This document shows, in pieces, positions 8,127 to 17,425 of a stretch of DNA of 64,000 bases. Under the pieces are notes generated by a model that saw only the letters and a program-made list of their open reading frames with translations, made no database searches and had not been told where the DNA came from. This DNA comes from Taklimakanibacter sp050251035 (lineage in GTDB: Bacteria > Pseudomonadota > Alphaproteobacteria > Rhizobiales > Aestuariivirgaceae): positions 1 to 64,000 of the forward strand of contig JBFWNN010000014.1 of assembly GCA_050251035.1 (NCBI GenBank). The letters run 5' to 3'. The position numbers were made by a program, and so were the translations under genes. Numbering within the stretch: the stretch's first letter is position 1; each line of letters opens with the position of its first letter.

Positions 8127-9200
8127 ATGGATAACCTATTGCGGGTGGATTCGGTCGGCAAGAGATTCGGACCGTTCATCGCCCTCCGGCAGCTCAGCCT
8201 GGACGTCCGGCGCGGCGAATTCGTGTCGCTGCTCGGGCCGTCGGGATGCGGCAAGACGACACTTCTGCGCCTGATCGCCGGGTTGCTGAAAGTCGACGAG
8301 GGCGTGGTCCTCGTCGACGGCCGCAACGTCACCGACCTGCCGCCGCACAAGCGCAATATCGGCGTGGTGTTCCAGAGCTATGCGCTGTTTCCCCACCTCT
8401 CGGTCGCCGACAACATCGCCTTCGGGCTGAAGGCGCGGCGGCGGCCGAAAGCCGAGATCGACGAGGAAGTCGGCCGCGCCCTGGCGCTGGTGCAGCTCGA
8501 CGACCATGCCGCAAAGCCGGTCACGGCGCTGTCGGGCGGCCAGCAGCAACGCGTCGCGGTGGCGCGGGCACTGGCCGTCAAGCCCAGTCTCCTGCTCCTG
8601 GACGAGCCCTTGAGCGCGCTCGACCGGAAGCTTCGCGAAGCCATGCGCATCGACCTGCGGCGCATCCTCAGGCATCAGAACATCACGTCGGTGTTCGTGA
8701 CCCACGATCAGGAGGAAGCGCTCACCATCTCGGATCGCGTCGCCGTGATGAATAAAGGTTTCATCGAGCAATATGACACGCCGAGGACCATCTACGACCG
8801 GCCGAAATCGCCGTTCGTCCTGGAGTTCGTCGGTCTTTCGACCCGCCTGCACGGCACCGTCGTCGCAGCCCGGGCCGGTCAGATCGAGATCGAGACCAGA
8901 TACGGCCGTCTCCTGGCGAACGCGGACCTCAAGCCCGGGGCGGACGTCCTGCTGGCGGTCAGGCCCGAGCGCATGATCGTCAATCGCCAGGATCAGCCGC
9001 ATCACAACACGATCACGGCCCCACTGGCCGATATCGCCTTCACCGGGTCCAAGATCCAGCTCCTCTTCCAGGCGTCGGGGGCCGACAATGTGGTGGCCGA
9101 GGTCAATCCGGGCTCGGCCGCGTTTCCGGAATCGGGAATGGCGATGACCCTCAGCTGGCCGCAAGGCGAAACGCTCGTGTTCGAGAAGAGGGAACACTGA
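8127..9200 (+). CDS. ABC transporter ATP-binding protein, PotA-like
   Basis: 357-residue ATPase with all expected motifs: Walker A GPSGCGKTT, Q-loop VFQSYALFP, signature LSGGQQQR, Walker B LLLLDEPLSALD and the H-loop FVTHD. A C-terminal TOBE-like domain follows, as in PotA and FbpC. I chose the ATG at 8127, which has GAGGG about ten bases upstream. A GTG at 8103 in the same frame lacks a clear ribosome site. It energises the importer encoded by the flanking genes and lies 28 bases after the binding protein gene. Confidence 0.94.
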   Translation: MDNLLRVDSVGKRFGPFIALRQLSLDVRRGEFVSLLGPSGCGKTTLLRLIAGLLKVDEGVVLVDGRNVTDLPPHKRNIGVVFQSYALFPHLSVADNIAFGLKARRRPKAEIDEEVGRALALVQLDDHAAKPVTALSGGQQQRVAVARALAVKPSLLLLDEPLSALDRKLREAMRIDLRRILRHQNITSVFVTHDQEEALTISDRVAVMNKGFIEQYDTPRTIYDRPKSPFVLEFVGLSTRLHGTVVAARAGQIEIETRYGRLLANADLKPGADVLLAVRPERMIVNRQDQPHHNTITAPLADIAFTGSKIQLLFQASGADNVVAEVNPGSAAFPESGMAMTLSWPQGETLVFEKREH

Positions 9201-9201
9201 G

Positions 9202-10080
9202 GTGACGCAGGCGGCCGGCGACATCTCATCCCCCGGGATCCTCTCCCGCCTGAAAATCTCGGCCGGCGGCAACCGGTCCGGAGTCCTCGTGCTTCCGGCG
9301 GCCCTCTATCTTCTCGTCATCTATGCCATCCCCCTGGTTCTCCTCCTCATCAAGAGCGTGTGGACCCCGGAGGGCTTGAGCTTCGCGTCCTATCGCGAGT
9401 TTCTCGCCGATCCCTTCGGCTGGCACGTCATCGCCAACACCCTGTGGATCGCCGTCTGGGTGTCGGCGCTTGCCATCCTGATCGGCTATCCCATGGCGAT
9501 CGCCCTGTCGCGCGCGCGCGGCTGGACCCAGGTTCTCCTGTTCGTCTCGCTGATCCTGCCGCTGTCGGTGGGCGCGGTGGTGAAGACCTTTTCCTGGCAG
9601 ATCGTGCTGCGCCGCGACGGCGCGATCAACCTGGCCCTCCAGCATCTGGGCATCATCGACGAGCCGCTTCGGCTCCTGTTCACCGAGCCGGGCCTCGTCA
9701 TCGGCGCATTGAACATCCTGCTGCCGTTCATGGTGCTGCCGATCTATTCGGTCCTGAAGCAGATCGACCCCGAGATCGCCAGCGCCGCCACCACCCTGGG
9801 CGCGGGGCCGGTCTACCGATTCCTGCATGTCAGCCTGCCTTTGTCGATGCCCGGCATCATCGCCGGCACGGCATTCGTCTTCTCCATGTCGGTCGCGATG
9901 TATGTGATCCCTTCGCTGCTCATCGGCGATCGCTATCAGACCCTCGCCACGCTCACCGGCCGGTCCTTCCTGTTCCTGCGCAACGAAAAGCTCGGCGCAA
10001 CGACGGCGGTGATCCTGCTGGTCATCTCCATCCTGGTGATCTTCCTCAGCGACCGGCTCAACCGGAGACTCCATCAGTGA
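9202..10080 (+). CDS. ABC transporter permease, PotB-like
   Basis: 292-residue membrane subunit starting with GTG directly after the ATPase stop; AGAGGGAACA upstream can serve as ribosome site. A first membrane segment (VLVLPAALYLLVIYAIPLVLLLI) is followed by a large loop, further membrane spans and the EAA-like loop (SAATTLGAGPVYRFLHVSLP). It overlaps the next permease by four bases (GTGA), which suggests translational coupling. It forms the translocation pore with that gene. Confidence 0.94.
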   Translation: MTQAAGDISSPGILSRLKISAGGNRSGVLVLPAALYLLVIYAIPLVLLLIKSVWTPEGLSFASYREFLADPFGWHVIANTLWIAVWVSALAILIGYPMAIALSRARGWTQVLLFVSLILPLSVGAVVKTFSWQIVLRRDGAINLALQHLGIIDEPLRLLFTEPGLVIGALNILLPFMVLPIYSVLKQIDPEIASAATTLGAGPVYRFLHVSLPLSMPGIIAGTAFVFSMSVAMYVIPSLLIGDRYQTLATLTGRSFLFLRNEKLGATTAVILLVISILVIFLSDRLNRRLHQ

Positions 10081-10877
10081 CCCGGGTCGAACGCTATTGC
10101 CTGGCGCTGACATGGTGCATCACGGGCGCGGTGGTCCTGTTCCTGCTGACGCCGCTGGTGGTCACCGTCGTGGTGTCGTTCTCGTCCTCGAGCATCTTCA
10201 CCTTGCCGCCGCCCGAGTGGTCGCTGCAGTGGTACCGGCGGCTGGCCGGGTATCAGGGCCTGGTGCCCGCCCTGTCGCTGTCGCTCCAGGTCGCGGCCAT
10301 CTCGACGGCGGTCTCCCTGGTGCTCGGCACCCTGTGCGCCATCGGCATCGTGCGCGGCCGTTTCGCCGGCCGCGAGATCATCACGGCCTTCATGGTCTCG
10401 CCCCTGATGATGCCGCAACTCGTGATCGGCGTGGCTCTTCTCCAGTATTTCCGTGCGCTCGGCGTGGGCGATCCCTATGGCAGCCTGCTTGTCGCTCACG
10501 TGATCATCACCATACCCTTCGTCGTGCGCACCCTGCTGGGGGCGCTGACGCTCTTCGATTTCAGCATGGTCGATGCCGCGCGAACCCTGGGCCATTCCCA
10601 CTTCAAGGCCCATCTCAAGGTCACCGTTCCGGTCCTCGCTCCGGCCTTCCTCACCGCCAGCCTCTTCGCCTTCCTCGCCTCGATGGACAACTATCCGATA
10701 TCGATCTTCTTCACCGACGCCTGGACCAAGACGCTTCCCATCCAGATGCTGCAATATATCGAGGAAACACCGGACCCGACGATCGCCGCGATATCGTCGC
10801 TCCTGATCCTGCTCACCGCAATCGTCCTGATCGTCGCCGATCGCCTTGTCGGCTTGCGCCGGCTGGGCGACTTCTGA
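10077..10877 (+). CDS. ABC transporter permease, PotC-like
   Basis: 266 residues. The start is the GTG overlapping the upstream stop codon. It shows five or six membrane segments, WSLQWYRRL in the first periplasmic loop (typical of PotC) and the EAA loop (DAARTLGHSHFKAHLKVTVP). Fourth transport gene of the operon beginning at 7034. Eight bases separate its stop from the PuuE-like gene, so that enzyme is probably co-transcribed and acts on the imported compound. Confidence 0.94.
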   Translation: MTRVERYCLALTWCITGAVVLFLLTPLVVTVVVSFSSSSIFTLPPPEWSLQWYRRLAGYQGLVPALSLSLQVAAISTAVSLVLGTLCAIGIVRGRFAGREIITAFMVSPLMMPQLVIGVALLQYFRALGVGDPYGSLLVAHVIITIPFVVRTLLGALTLFDFSMVDAARTLGHSHFKAHLKVTVPVLAPAFLTASLFAFLASMDNYPISIFFTDAWTKTLPIQMLQYIEETPDPTIAAISSLLILLTAIVLIVADRLVGLRRLGDF

Positions 10878-10885
10878 GGAATTTC

Positions 10886-11785
10886 ATGCTGCAGCGGAAT
10901 TTCATAGGTTACGGCGGCAAGCCGCCCTGCGTGCAGTGGCCGGGCGGAGCCCGCGTCGCGGTTTCGTTCGTGGTCAATGTCGAAGAGGGGGCGGAGTTCT
11001 CCATCGCGGACGGCGATGCCCGCAACGAAGCGATCTACGAGGTGATCCATCCGCTTGCCGGCAAACCCGATCCCTGCATCGACAGCCATTTCGAATATGG
11101 CACCCGCGCCGGCTATTGGCGCATCGCGGACGTCCTCGAGGAGCTGAACGTCAAGGCCACGTTCAGCACCTGCGGCCTCGTCGCCGCCCGCCTGCCGTCC
11201 CTCGTTGCCGATGCGGCGCGCCGGGGGCATGAGATTTCCGCGCATGGATGGCGATGGGAATCGCATGCCGATCTCGATGAGGCCGATGAGCGGGCGAACA
11301 TCGAAAAGACCGTCGCGGCGATCAGGGCGGCGACCGGCCGGGCGCCGGTGGGCTGGCATACGCGTTCGGCGACCTCCATCAACACGCGGCGGCTCCTGGT
11401 CGATCATGGCGGCTTTCTCTACGACAGCGACGCCTATAATGACGATCTGCCCTATTTCGTGGAGCTACCGGGACGGCATCTGGTCCTGCCGTACAGTTTC
11501 GACACCAACGACATGCATTTTCACCACACGCAGAGATTCGTGCGCGCCCATGATTTCTCCGGCTATGTCTGCGATACGTTCGACTGGCTGTGGCGCGAAG
11601 GCGCGACCAGCCCGAAGATGATGTCGGTCGGCCTGCATCTGCGCATGGTGGGGCGGCCGGGGCGCATCGCCGCGCTGGAGCAGATCACCACCCATATGCG
11701 TGAGAAAGGGCATGTCTGGCTCGCGACCCGCGAGGAGATCGCCCGTCACTGGTGGAGCGCCTTCGGCCCGACGAAAGCCGCGTGA
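10886..11785 (+). CDS. Polysaccharide-deacetylase-family hydrolase, PuuE (allantoinase)-like
   Basis: 299 residues with a NodB-type fold. The N-terminus (NFIGYGGKPPCVQWPGG, RVAVSFVVNVEEG) closely follows the pattern of PuuE-type metal-independent allantoinases and related cyclic-imide hydrolases. Other fold landmarks are HFEYGTRAGYWRI, ISAHGWRWESH and MMSVGLHLRMVGRPGR. It is probably cytosolic because no signal peptide is seen. Its position at the end of an importer operon, opposite an amidohydrolase, supports hydrolysis of an imported cyclic ureide or imide. A sugar deacetylase role is less likely, but the exact substrate is not determined. Confidence 0.88.
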   Translation: MLQRNFIGYGGKPPCVQWPGGARVAVSFVVNVEEGAEFSIADGDARNEAIYEVIHPLAGKPDPCIDSHFEYGTRAGYWRIADVLEELNVKATFSTCGLVAARLPSLVADAARRGHEISAHGWRWESHADLDEADERANIEKTVAAIRAATGRAPVGWHTRSATSINTRRLLVDHGGFLYDSDAYNDDLPYFVELPGRHLVLPYSFDTNDMHFHHTQRFVRAHDFSGYVCDTFDWLWREGATSPKMMSVGLHLRMVGRPGRIAALEQITTHMREKGHVWLATREEIARHWWSAFGPTKAA

Positions 11786-11925
11786 CGGCGATGCGTGCGG
11801 CGCGCCAGACCTGAAAATCCATCCGGATCGCTTCTGCTCCGAGAGTTTGCGCGATTGGGCGGAAAACTTAGCGACTTGACGAAGTTTTCGCTTGCGCCAC
11901 CGGCTATGAGGCGATAGTTAGCGAC

Positions 11926-12267
11926 ATGGCTAAGCATGATCCTGGTCTCTCGCTGCTCTTCCACGCACTCGCTGATCCGACTCGCCGGTCGATCCTGACC
12001 CGACTCGCCGAAGCACCTGCGCGGGTAACGGACCTGGCTGGGCCCACGGGATTACGGCTGCCCACGGTGATGCGGCACCTTTCCGTGCTGGAGGAGGCAG
12101 GGTTGATCAGCACGTCCAAGGACGGGCGGATACGCACCTGCGCCATCGTACCCGAGGCCCTGGATCCGGTGCGAACATGGCTCGATGAACAGCGGGCCAT
12201 CTGGGAAGCTCGGCTCGACCGGTTGGACGCATTTGTGATGAATGTGATGAAGGAACGCGCGGAATGA
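11926..12267 (+). CDS. ArsR/SmtB-type helix-turn-helix regulator
   Basis: 113 residues. Winged helix typical of small ArsR repressors: LFHALADPTRRSILTRLAE, then TGLRLPTVMRHLSVLEEAGLI as recognition helix. No cysteine pair for metal sensing is visible, so it probably belongs to the non-metal group that accompanies SRPBCC proteins. It overlaps the next gene by four bases. TTAGCGAC occurs at 11868-11875 and again at 11918-11925 just before its start, a possible autoregulatory repeat. Confidence 0.92.
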   Translation: MAKHDPGLSLLFHALADPTRRSILTRLAEAPARVTDLAGPTGLRLPTVMRHLSVLEEAGLISTSKDGRIRTCAIVPEALDPVRTWLDEQRAIWEARLDRLDAFVMNVMKERAE

Positions 12268-13187
12268 CACGGAACCTGGATCCAAGCAGCGAGGCCCGTA
12301 CGACGCCTGATCGGAGGAACCGTTTTGCGACGCTGACCTTCGAGCGGGACGTGGCCGCGCCGGTGTCGGCGCTGTGGCAGGCTTGGACGGCCCCTGCCGC
12401 ACGAGCGGTCTGGGCCGCGCCCATGCCCTCGGTAACTGTGGAGTTTTTGGAGGCCGACACCAAGGTGGGTGGACGCGAGGTCTCGCTCTGCAAGGTGGAG
12501 GGCCAGCCAGACATCCGCTGCGAGAATGGCTGGCTGGCGTTGCAGCCAGCTGTGTGCAGCGTGAACTACGAGGTGATCTCGTCTGGGGGCGTGACGCAAT
12601 CGGCGGCGCTGGTGACGGCGGACTTCTCAGGCACGGGCGAGTGCAGCCGGCTGGTCGTGACGGTGCAGCTTTCCTCGCTGGCCGAGGATATGGAGTCGGG
12701 CTACCGACAGGGCTTCGGCGCGGGACTGGACAATCTCGCGGGCGCGGCCGAGCGGACCATGGTGCTGCAGCGCGTGATACAGGCGCCGCGAACCATAGTC
12801 TGGGGCGCGTGGATGAACCCCGAGACACTGCCGCAATGGTGGGGACCGGACGGGTTCTCCTGTCGGACGAAGAGGATAGACCTGCGGACGGGCGGCGAAT
12901 GGGTCTTCGACATGATTGCGCCTGACGGCACGGTCTTCCCGAACCACCATCTCTATAACGAGGTCCGGCCCGAGGAGAGGATCGGCTATACGCTGCATTG
13001 GGGCGAGAACGGGCCGAAACATGCCGACGCCTGGGTCTCGTTCGAGGATCAGGACGGGGCAACGAAGGTGACGCTGGGCATGATGCTCAGCACGGCTGCC
13101 GAGTTCCGGGCGGCGAAGGACTTCGGTGCCGTGGAACTGGGACTGCAAACTCTGGGCAAACTGGACCGCTTCGTCGCATACCGCTGA
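12264..13187 (+). CDS. Tandem SRPBCC (AHSA1-like) domain protein
   Basis: 307 residues made of two START/SRPBCC lipocalin-like domains. The first (about residues 20-150, FERDVAAPVSALWQAWTAP) is followed by a short linker. The second (about 168-305, VIQAPRTIVWGAWMNPETLPQWWGP) has the standard AHSA1 signature. Single-domain relatives are about 150 residues, so this is a fusion or internal duplication. The start overlaps the ArsR stop (ATGA). Such proteins bind hydrophobic ligands; the ArsR partner probably controls it. No catalytic role can be assigned. Confidence 0.9.
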   Translation: MTRNLDPSSEARTTPDRRNRFATLTFERDVAAPVSALWQAWTAPAARAVWAAPMPSVTVEFLEADTKVGGREVSLCKVEGQPDIRCENGWLALQPAVCSVNYEVISSGGVTQSAALVTADFSGTGECSRLVVTVQLSSLAEDMESGYRQGFGAGLDNLAGAAERTMVLQRVIQAPRTIVWGAWMNPETLPQWWGPDGFSCRTKRIDLRTGGEWVFDMIAPDGTVFPNHHLYNEVRPEERIGYTLHWGENGPKHADAWVSFEDQDGATKVTLGMMLSTAAEFRAAKDFGAVELGLQTLGKLDRFVAYR

Positions 13188-13300
13188 AATGCCGCGACAT
13201 CCCGTCGGCTCGAATCAGGGCTTGTGAACCAGGTCCTCATCCATGCCGCGCCCGTCCTCATCGGCGACGGCATCCGCCTCTTCAGAAGGAGGAGAATTCC

Positions 13301-13849
13301 ATGAGAAAACTGATCATATGGGACATGGTGGCCGTCGACGGCTTCTTCGAAGGCCCGGACAGGGACATCAGCTGGTTCGTCTTCGAAGAAGAACTCGAGA
13401 ATTACATTCGTAAGACCCAGGAAAACGCCGACACGCTGATCTTCGGCCGCGTGACCTACGAGTTCATGGCAGCCTATTGGCCGTCCGAGCAAGGCTGGAT
13501 CGCGGACTTCATGAACAAGATCGAGAAGGTGGTCTTCTCGCGCACGCTGAAAGACGCCGACTGGAACAACACGAAGCTCTTCAACGGCAATGTCGCGGAG
13601 GAAGTCTCCAAGCTGAAGGCCAGGGACGGCGGAGACATCTTCGTGTTCGGCAGCGCCGACCTCACGGCGACCCTGATGGAGCACGGCCTGATCGACGAAT
13701 ATCGCCTCGGGATCAACCCCGTCATTCTCTGGAGGGGCACGCCGCTCTTCAAGGGCGGCCCGAACCGGATACCCCTGAAGCATCTGGAGACGAGAACGCT
13801 CAAATCAGATGTCGTCATCCTCCATTACGCGCCGCAGAGCGGACAATGA
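13301..13849 (+). CDS. RibD C-terminal / dihydrofolate-reductase-like family protein
   Basis: 182 residues from the ATG behind a strong AGAAGGAGGAGAA ribosome site. The DHFR-like fold is recognisable from MRKLIIWDMVAVDGFFEG, TLIFGRVTYEFMAAYWP and GGDIFVFGSADLTATLMEHG, then DEYRLGINPVILWRG. Members are NADPH-binding reductases of mostly unknown substrate and commonly follow ArsR/SRPBCC pairs, as here. It is not a true folate enzyme by sequence and lacks the RibD deaminase domain. Confidence 0.9.
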   Translation: MRKLIIWDMVAVDGFFEGPDRDISWFVFEEELENYIRKTQENADTLIFGRVTYEFMAAYWPSEQGWIADFMNKIEKVVFSRTLKDADWNNTKLFNGNVAEEVSKLKARDGGDIFVFGSADLTATLMEHGLIDEYRLGINPVILWRGTPLFKGGPNRIPLKHLETRTLKSDVVILHYAPQSGQ

Positions 13850-13977
13850 CGATCGATCCGCCCTTTCCCGTCAACAGACTATCGGCGGCCAGGGGCGTTG
13901 TGCCGATACCGGCATGACGACCACTGGACGGGCCATACTTCACGTCCTGCACGCGACCTGTCCCACCTCGTGTCGCA

Positions 13978-15375
13978 CTACATCAGTGCGGCGTTGATCC
14001 ACAGATGGGTGAGGATGCTTGCCACATAGCCGAGCGCAACGGCCCAGGTCCATCGGAGATGGTTGAAAAACGTGTAGTGGTTGCGCACCAGCCCCATCAG
14101 CGCCACGCCCGCCGCCGTGCCGATGGACACGAGGCTTCCCCCGACGCCCGCGCTCAGGGTGACGAGCATCCACTGGCCGCTCGACATATCCGGATCCATG
14201 GTCAGCACCGCGAACATCAGCGGGATGTTGTCGAACGCCGCGCCCAGCACGCCGATGGCGATGTTGGCGGCGGTCGGGCCCAGGTCGCCATAGAGATAGT
14301 CCGAAAGCTGCGCCAGATAGCCGGCGACGCCAAGTCCGGCGACGGCGAAGATGACGCCGAAGAAGAACAGAAGCGTGTCCCACTCCAGACGCCTGATCTC
14401 GCGCAGCGAGTCGAACGCCATGTCCTGGTCGTCGCGGCGGCGTCCGATCTGCTGGAGGACGTAGCTGTACATTTGCAGATATCCGAGACCCAGCATCATC
14501 CCCAGCGCCGCCGGCAGACCGAGGAAGCTCTTGAACAAGACGGCGGTCGCGATGGTGGCGCCGAACAGCCCCATCACGACGATGGCGCCAGGCTTGAGCC
14601 TCCTGGTCTCGTTGACCGGCTCCGGCATTCCCTTCGGCACGCTGAAGTGCATGAGCATCGCCGGCACGAGGAAGTTCACCAGCGCCGGGAGAAAGAGATG
14701 GAAGAACTCCAGGAATTCCAGCTTGCCTTTCTGCCAGACCATCAGCGAGGTGATGTCGCCGAACGGAGAAATGACGCCGCCGGCATTGGCAGCCACCACG
14801 ATGATGATGCAGCCGAGGACGATGAACCGGTAATTGCCCACGCCGACGGCCACCACCACGGCGCCCATGACGAGCGCCGTGGTCAGGTTGTCGATGATCG
14901 GGCCGAAGACGAACGCCAGCCCGCCGACCAGCCAGAAAAGCTGCCGATAGGAAAGCCGCCGGCTGACGAGCTTGACCCGCAGCGCGGCGAAGACCCGCCG
15001 CTCCTGCATCGTGTTCACATATGTGATCGCCACCACCAGGAACAGCATCAGCTCGCCATAGTCGAGGATCACGTGCTTGGCGGCGGCTTCGAGCGTGGCG
15101 CTCTGACCATTCGCGGCGTAGACCACGCCGAGAAGCGCCCAGATGAGGCCGGCGGCCAGCATGACGGGTTTCGACTTGCGCAGTTGAATGACTTCTTCGA
15201 CCGCAACGAAACCGTAGGCGACGAAGAAGATCAGGAGCGCCAGATAACCTACCGGATGCCGGGTCAGGTCGATGTGCGCCGCCGCCTCTTCGGCATGGAG
15301 CGGCGCCGCGGTGGCGAGGAACGAGGCGAGCACCGCGACGGCGATCATCGAGAGCCTTCCAGCGAAATACACCAT
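13978..15375 (-). CDS. nhaD: NhaD-type sodium/proton antiporter
   Basis: 465 residues. I start it at the ATG at 15375, which has GGAGG six bases upstream. It then opens with a clean signal sequence (MIAVAVLASFLATAAPLHA), as many NhaD proteins do. About twelve membrane spans follow, with family landmarks GPIIDNLTTALVMGA, AANAGGVISPFGD and GAAFDNIPLMFAV, the ion-transporter superfamily pattern. It exchanges sodium or lithium for protons at the inner membrane. The frame remains open to an ATG at 15507 with a weaker ribosome site. A 38-bp repeat shared with the stress-protein gene lies upstream. Confidence 0.92.
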   Translation of the reverse strand: MVYFAGRLSMIAVAVLASFLATAAPLHAEEAAAHIDLTRHPVGYLALLIFFVAYGFVAVEEVIQLRKSKPVMLAAGLIWALLGVVYAANGQSATLEAAAKHVILDYGELMLFLVVAITYVNTMQERRVFAALRVKLVSRRLSYRQLFWLVGGLAFVFGPIIDNLTTALVMGAVVVAVGVGNYRFIVLGCIIIVVAANAGGVISPFGDITSLMVWQKGKLEFLEFFHLFLPALVNFLVPAMLMHFSVPKGMPEPVNETRRLKPGAIVVMGLFGATIATAVLFKSFLGLPAALGMMLGLGYLQMYSYVLQQIGRRRDDQDMAFDSLREIRRLEWDTLLFFFGVIFAVAGLGVAGYLAQLSDYLYGDLGPTAANIAIGVLGAAFDNIPLMFAVLTMDPDMSSGQWMLVTLSAGVGGSLVSIGTAAGVALMGLVRNHYTFFNHLRWTWAVALGYVASILTHLWINAALM

Positions 15376-15640
15376 CGCCGGCCTCCGGCAAGGCAACTCC
15401 GACACCGTCATCATCCCATCCCTACCGATGAAGCCGATCTGAGCGGATTCGGCGGCGCAGCGACGACGCCAAGCCGAGGCGATTCCATGAAGGATGAAGT
15501 GGGTCATGCGCCTCGACCTTGTGGCTCTTCGCTAATGGATTTAAGTACCGTAAGCCCCGTTCGCAGAGCGCGGGGAGCCGTGCCTGCCGGGACAAGGCGT
15601 AGCATGTCGCGGCGCGGCATGCGCGCAGCACCGTGTAGGG

Positions 15641-15678
15641 AATAGTACCTACGGACTTATGGCGCGGATTACCTACGC
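15641..15678. promoter_or_regulatory. 38-bp regulatory element, copy A (TACCTACG direct repeats)
   Basis: The element contains TACCTACG twice, 24 bases apart, with TTATGGCG between. It matches 27 of 38 positions, without gaps, of the sequence at 19204-19241. It lies in the 373-base gap between nhaD and the histidine kinase, about 265 bases from the nhaD start and 70 before the kinase. An inverted CGTAGG follows at 15714-15719. The heptamer TACYYAC resembles NarL-family sites, so the adjacent response regulator is the natural candidate. Nothing else is evident in the gap. Confidence 0.6.
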
Positions 15679-15748
15679 GCTTGAAACGGAGGGAGGACGC
15701 ATCTTCGCGGAAACGTAGGATCGTTCGCCCGACCACGGAGGAACTGAA

Positions 15749-17425
15749 TTGGGCGACGTCGTCCGCAGATCAGGTGGCGCGGCCGAGGAGACACGATGGA
15801 GCATCCGCTGGGCGCGCGAACTGACGCCCATGCAGTATGTCCTGATCGGCGGCGTCTTCACTGCCGCCTACCTCGGCCTCGAATGGCTTACGCGCGTTCA
15901 TGAGCTTGGAGCTCTCGGCATCACGCTGTGGAATCCGGTAAAGGCGCTGGGCCTCGGCCTGCTGCTGCTCAAGGGCGTCGTCTTCGTGCCGGTGCTGTTC
16001 CTCGCGGCTTTGCTGACCGACGTCTTCATCTACGGTACGGACAAGGGCGTCGCTTCGACCGTTACCACGAATGCCGTAGTGGCGATCGGCTATGCCGCGC
16101 TTGCTGCAGGCCTCACGCGAGGCGTCGGCTTTGCGTTTGGACGGTCCGACCCGCGCAATGTGATTGCGTTGCTGGTGACGGTGCCGGCGGGGACATTCGT
16201 CATAGCCTGTCTGTATTGCGGCGTCCTCGTATGGTTCGGTGACATGCCGGTGCGGCAATATTGGCAAGCGGTGCCGCATCTCTGGGTCGGAGACACCGTC
16301 GGCATCGTCATCCTCCTGCCCGTGGCCATGGCCGGGCTCGGATCGGCCCAGCGTCTGGGCGAGACAAGACCCGCAGTGCTGCTGATAGACGCGGCGGTCT
16401 TTCTGACAGGGGTCCTGATCGCATTGTGGCTGATCTTCTCCTTCGAGGAAGCCAAGGAATACCACCTCTTCTATCTTCTGTTCCTCCCGGTGAGCTGGAT
16501 CGCGATGCGCACCGGCTTCGCGGGCGCGGCGGTCGGCGTATGTGTCGTCCATCTGCTGCTGCTGGCCTTCATCAGCCGAAGCGGCTATCCGGCGAGCACT
16601 TTCATGGGCTACCAGCTCCTGGTGCTGGCGCTCGCCTTCAACGGGTTGCTGCTCGGCGCCGTTGTCGACGAGCGCCGCAGATCGGATGAGCTCCTGCGCG
16701 AGCAGCATGCCGAGGTGGCGCGTATGACGAGGCATGCGACGGCCGGCGCGATGGGCGTCTCATTGGCGCATCAGATCAGCCAGCCGCTGTCCAACGTCGC
16801 CATGTATCTTCACGTCGGCCGGCAGCTCCTGGCTGACAAGCCCGCCGAACTGACGCCGATCGCGGCGTCTCTCGAGAAGGCGACGGGGCAGCTGCGGCAG
16901 GCCAAAGACATCCTCGAGCGTCTGAGAGATTTCGTCTCGCGCGGCACGCTGAGGCCGGCTTCCACCGACCTGGGCGCCCTGACGCGGAAGGTGGTGGCGC
17001 TGGCCGAGGACGACGCGAGGGCGCATGGCGTAACGGTGCGGCTCGAGGCCGCGTCCATGCCGCTGGTCACGGTCGACGCGCTGCAACTCGAGCAGGCCCT
17101 GATCAATGTGATCAACAACGCCATCGACGCCGCCGCCGAAGCCGACCAGCCACCCGGCAGCGTCACCGTCCGGGTGACGGCGATGGACCAGGGAGTGCGG
17201 ATCGAGATCGCGGATAATGGGCCAGGCGTCTCCGAGGTCGTGGCCAAGCACCTGTTCGAGCCGTTCGTCACGACAAAGCCGGGCGGCATGGGGCTCGGGC
17301 TAGCGCTGTCGCGCGAGCTGATCGGGGCGCATGGCGGGACGATCGACTGGGAGCGCACCCGGCCGGACGGCGCGCGGTTCACGATCGAGCTTCCCTTGAA
17401 CCCGGAGGCCGGCCATGGGGCATAA
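15749..17425 (+). CDS. MASE1-domain sensor histidine kinase
   Basis: 558 residues starting with TTG behind GGAGGA at good spacing. The N-terminal half (about residues 28-305) has eight or so membrane helices of MASE1 type (WNPVKALGLGLLLLKG). A linker leads to the kinase core: H-box LAHQISQPL with phospho-acceptor H341, N-box NVINNAIDAA, G1 DNGPGV and F/G2 FVTTKPGGMGLGLAL. The residue after the histidine is glutamine where most HisKA proteins have glutamate or aspartate. It overlaps the response regulator by 11 bases, forming a two-component pair with unknown signal. Confidence 0.92.
   Translation: MGDVVRRSGGAAEETRWSIRWARELTPMQYVLIGGVFTAAYLGLEWLTRVHELGALGITLWNPVKALGLGLLLLKGVVFVPVLFLAALLTDVFIYGTDKGVASTVTTNAVVAIGYAALAAGLTRGVGFAFGRSDPRNVIALLVTVPAGTFVIACLYCGVLVWFGDMPVRQYWQAVPHLWVGDTVGIVILLPVAMAGLGSAQRLGETRPAVLLIDAAVFLTGVLIALWLIFSFEEAKEYHLFYLLFLPVSWIAMRTGFAGAAVGVCVVHLLLLAFISRSGYPASTFMGYQLLVLALAFNGLLLGAVVDERRRSDELLREQHAEVARMTRHATAGAMGVSLAHQISQPLSNVAMYLHVGRQLLADKPAELTPIAASLEKATGQLRQAKDILERLRDFVSRGTLRPASTDLGALTRKVVALAEDDARAHGVTVRLEAASMPLVTVDALQLEQALINVINNAIDAAAEADQPPGSVTVRVTAMDQGVRIEIADNGPGVSEVVAKHLFEPFVTTKPGGMGLGLALSRELIGAHGGTIDWERTRPDGARFTIELPLNPEAGHGA

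Noticed and set aside
11868..11925. TTAGCGAC direct repeat as an ArsR operator
   Set aside because: Two copies 50 bases apart with no dyad symmetry, and the second touches the start codon; too weak to list as a separate regulatory feature.
15422..15736. A 104-codon minus-strand frame between nhaD and the kinase
   Set aside because: It spans the 38-bp regulatory element, has no ribosome site that I can see and no recognisable motif.
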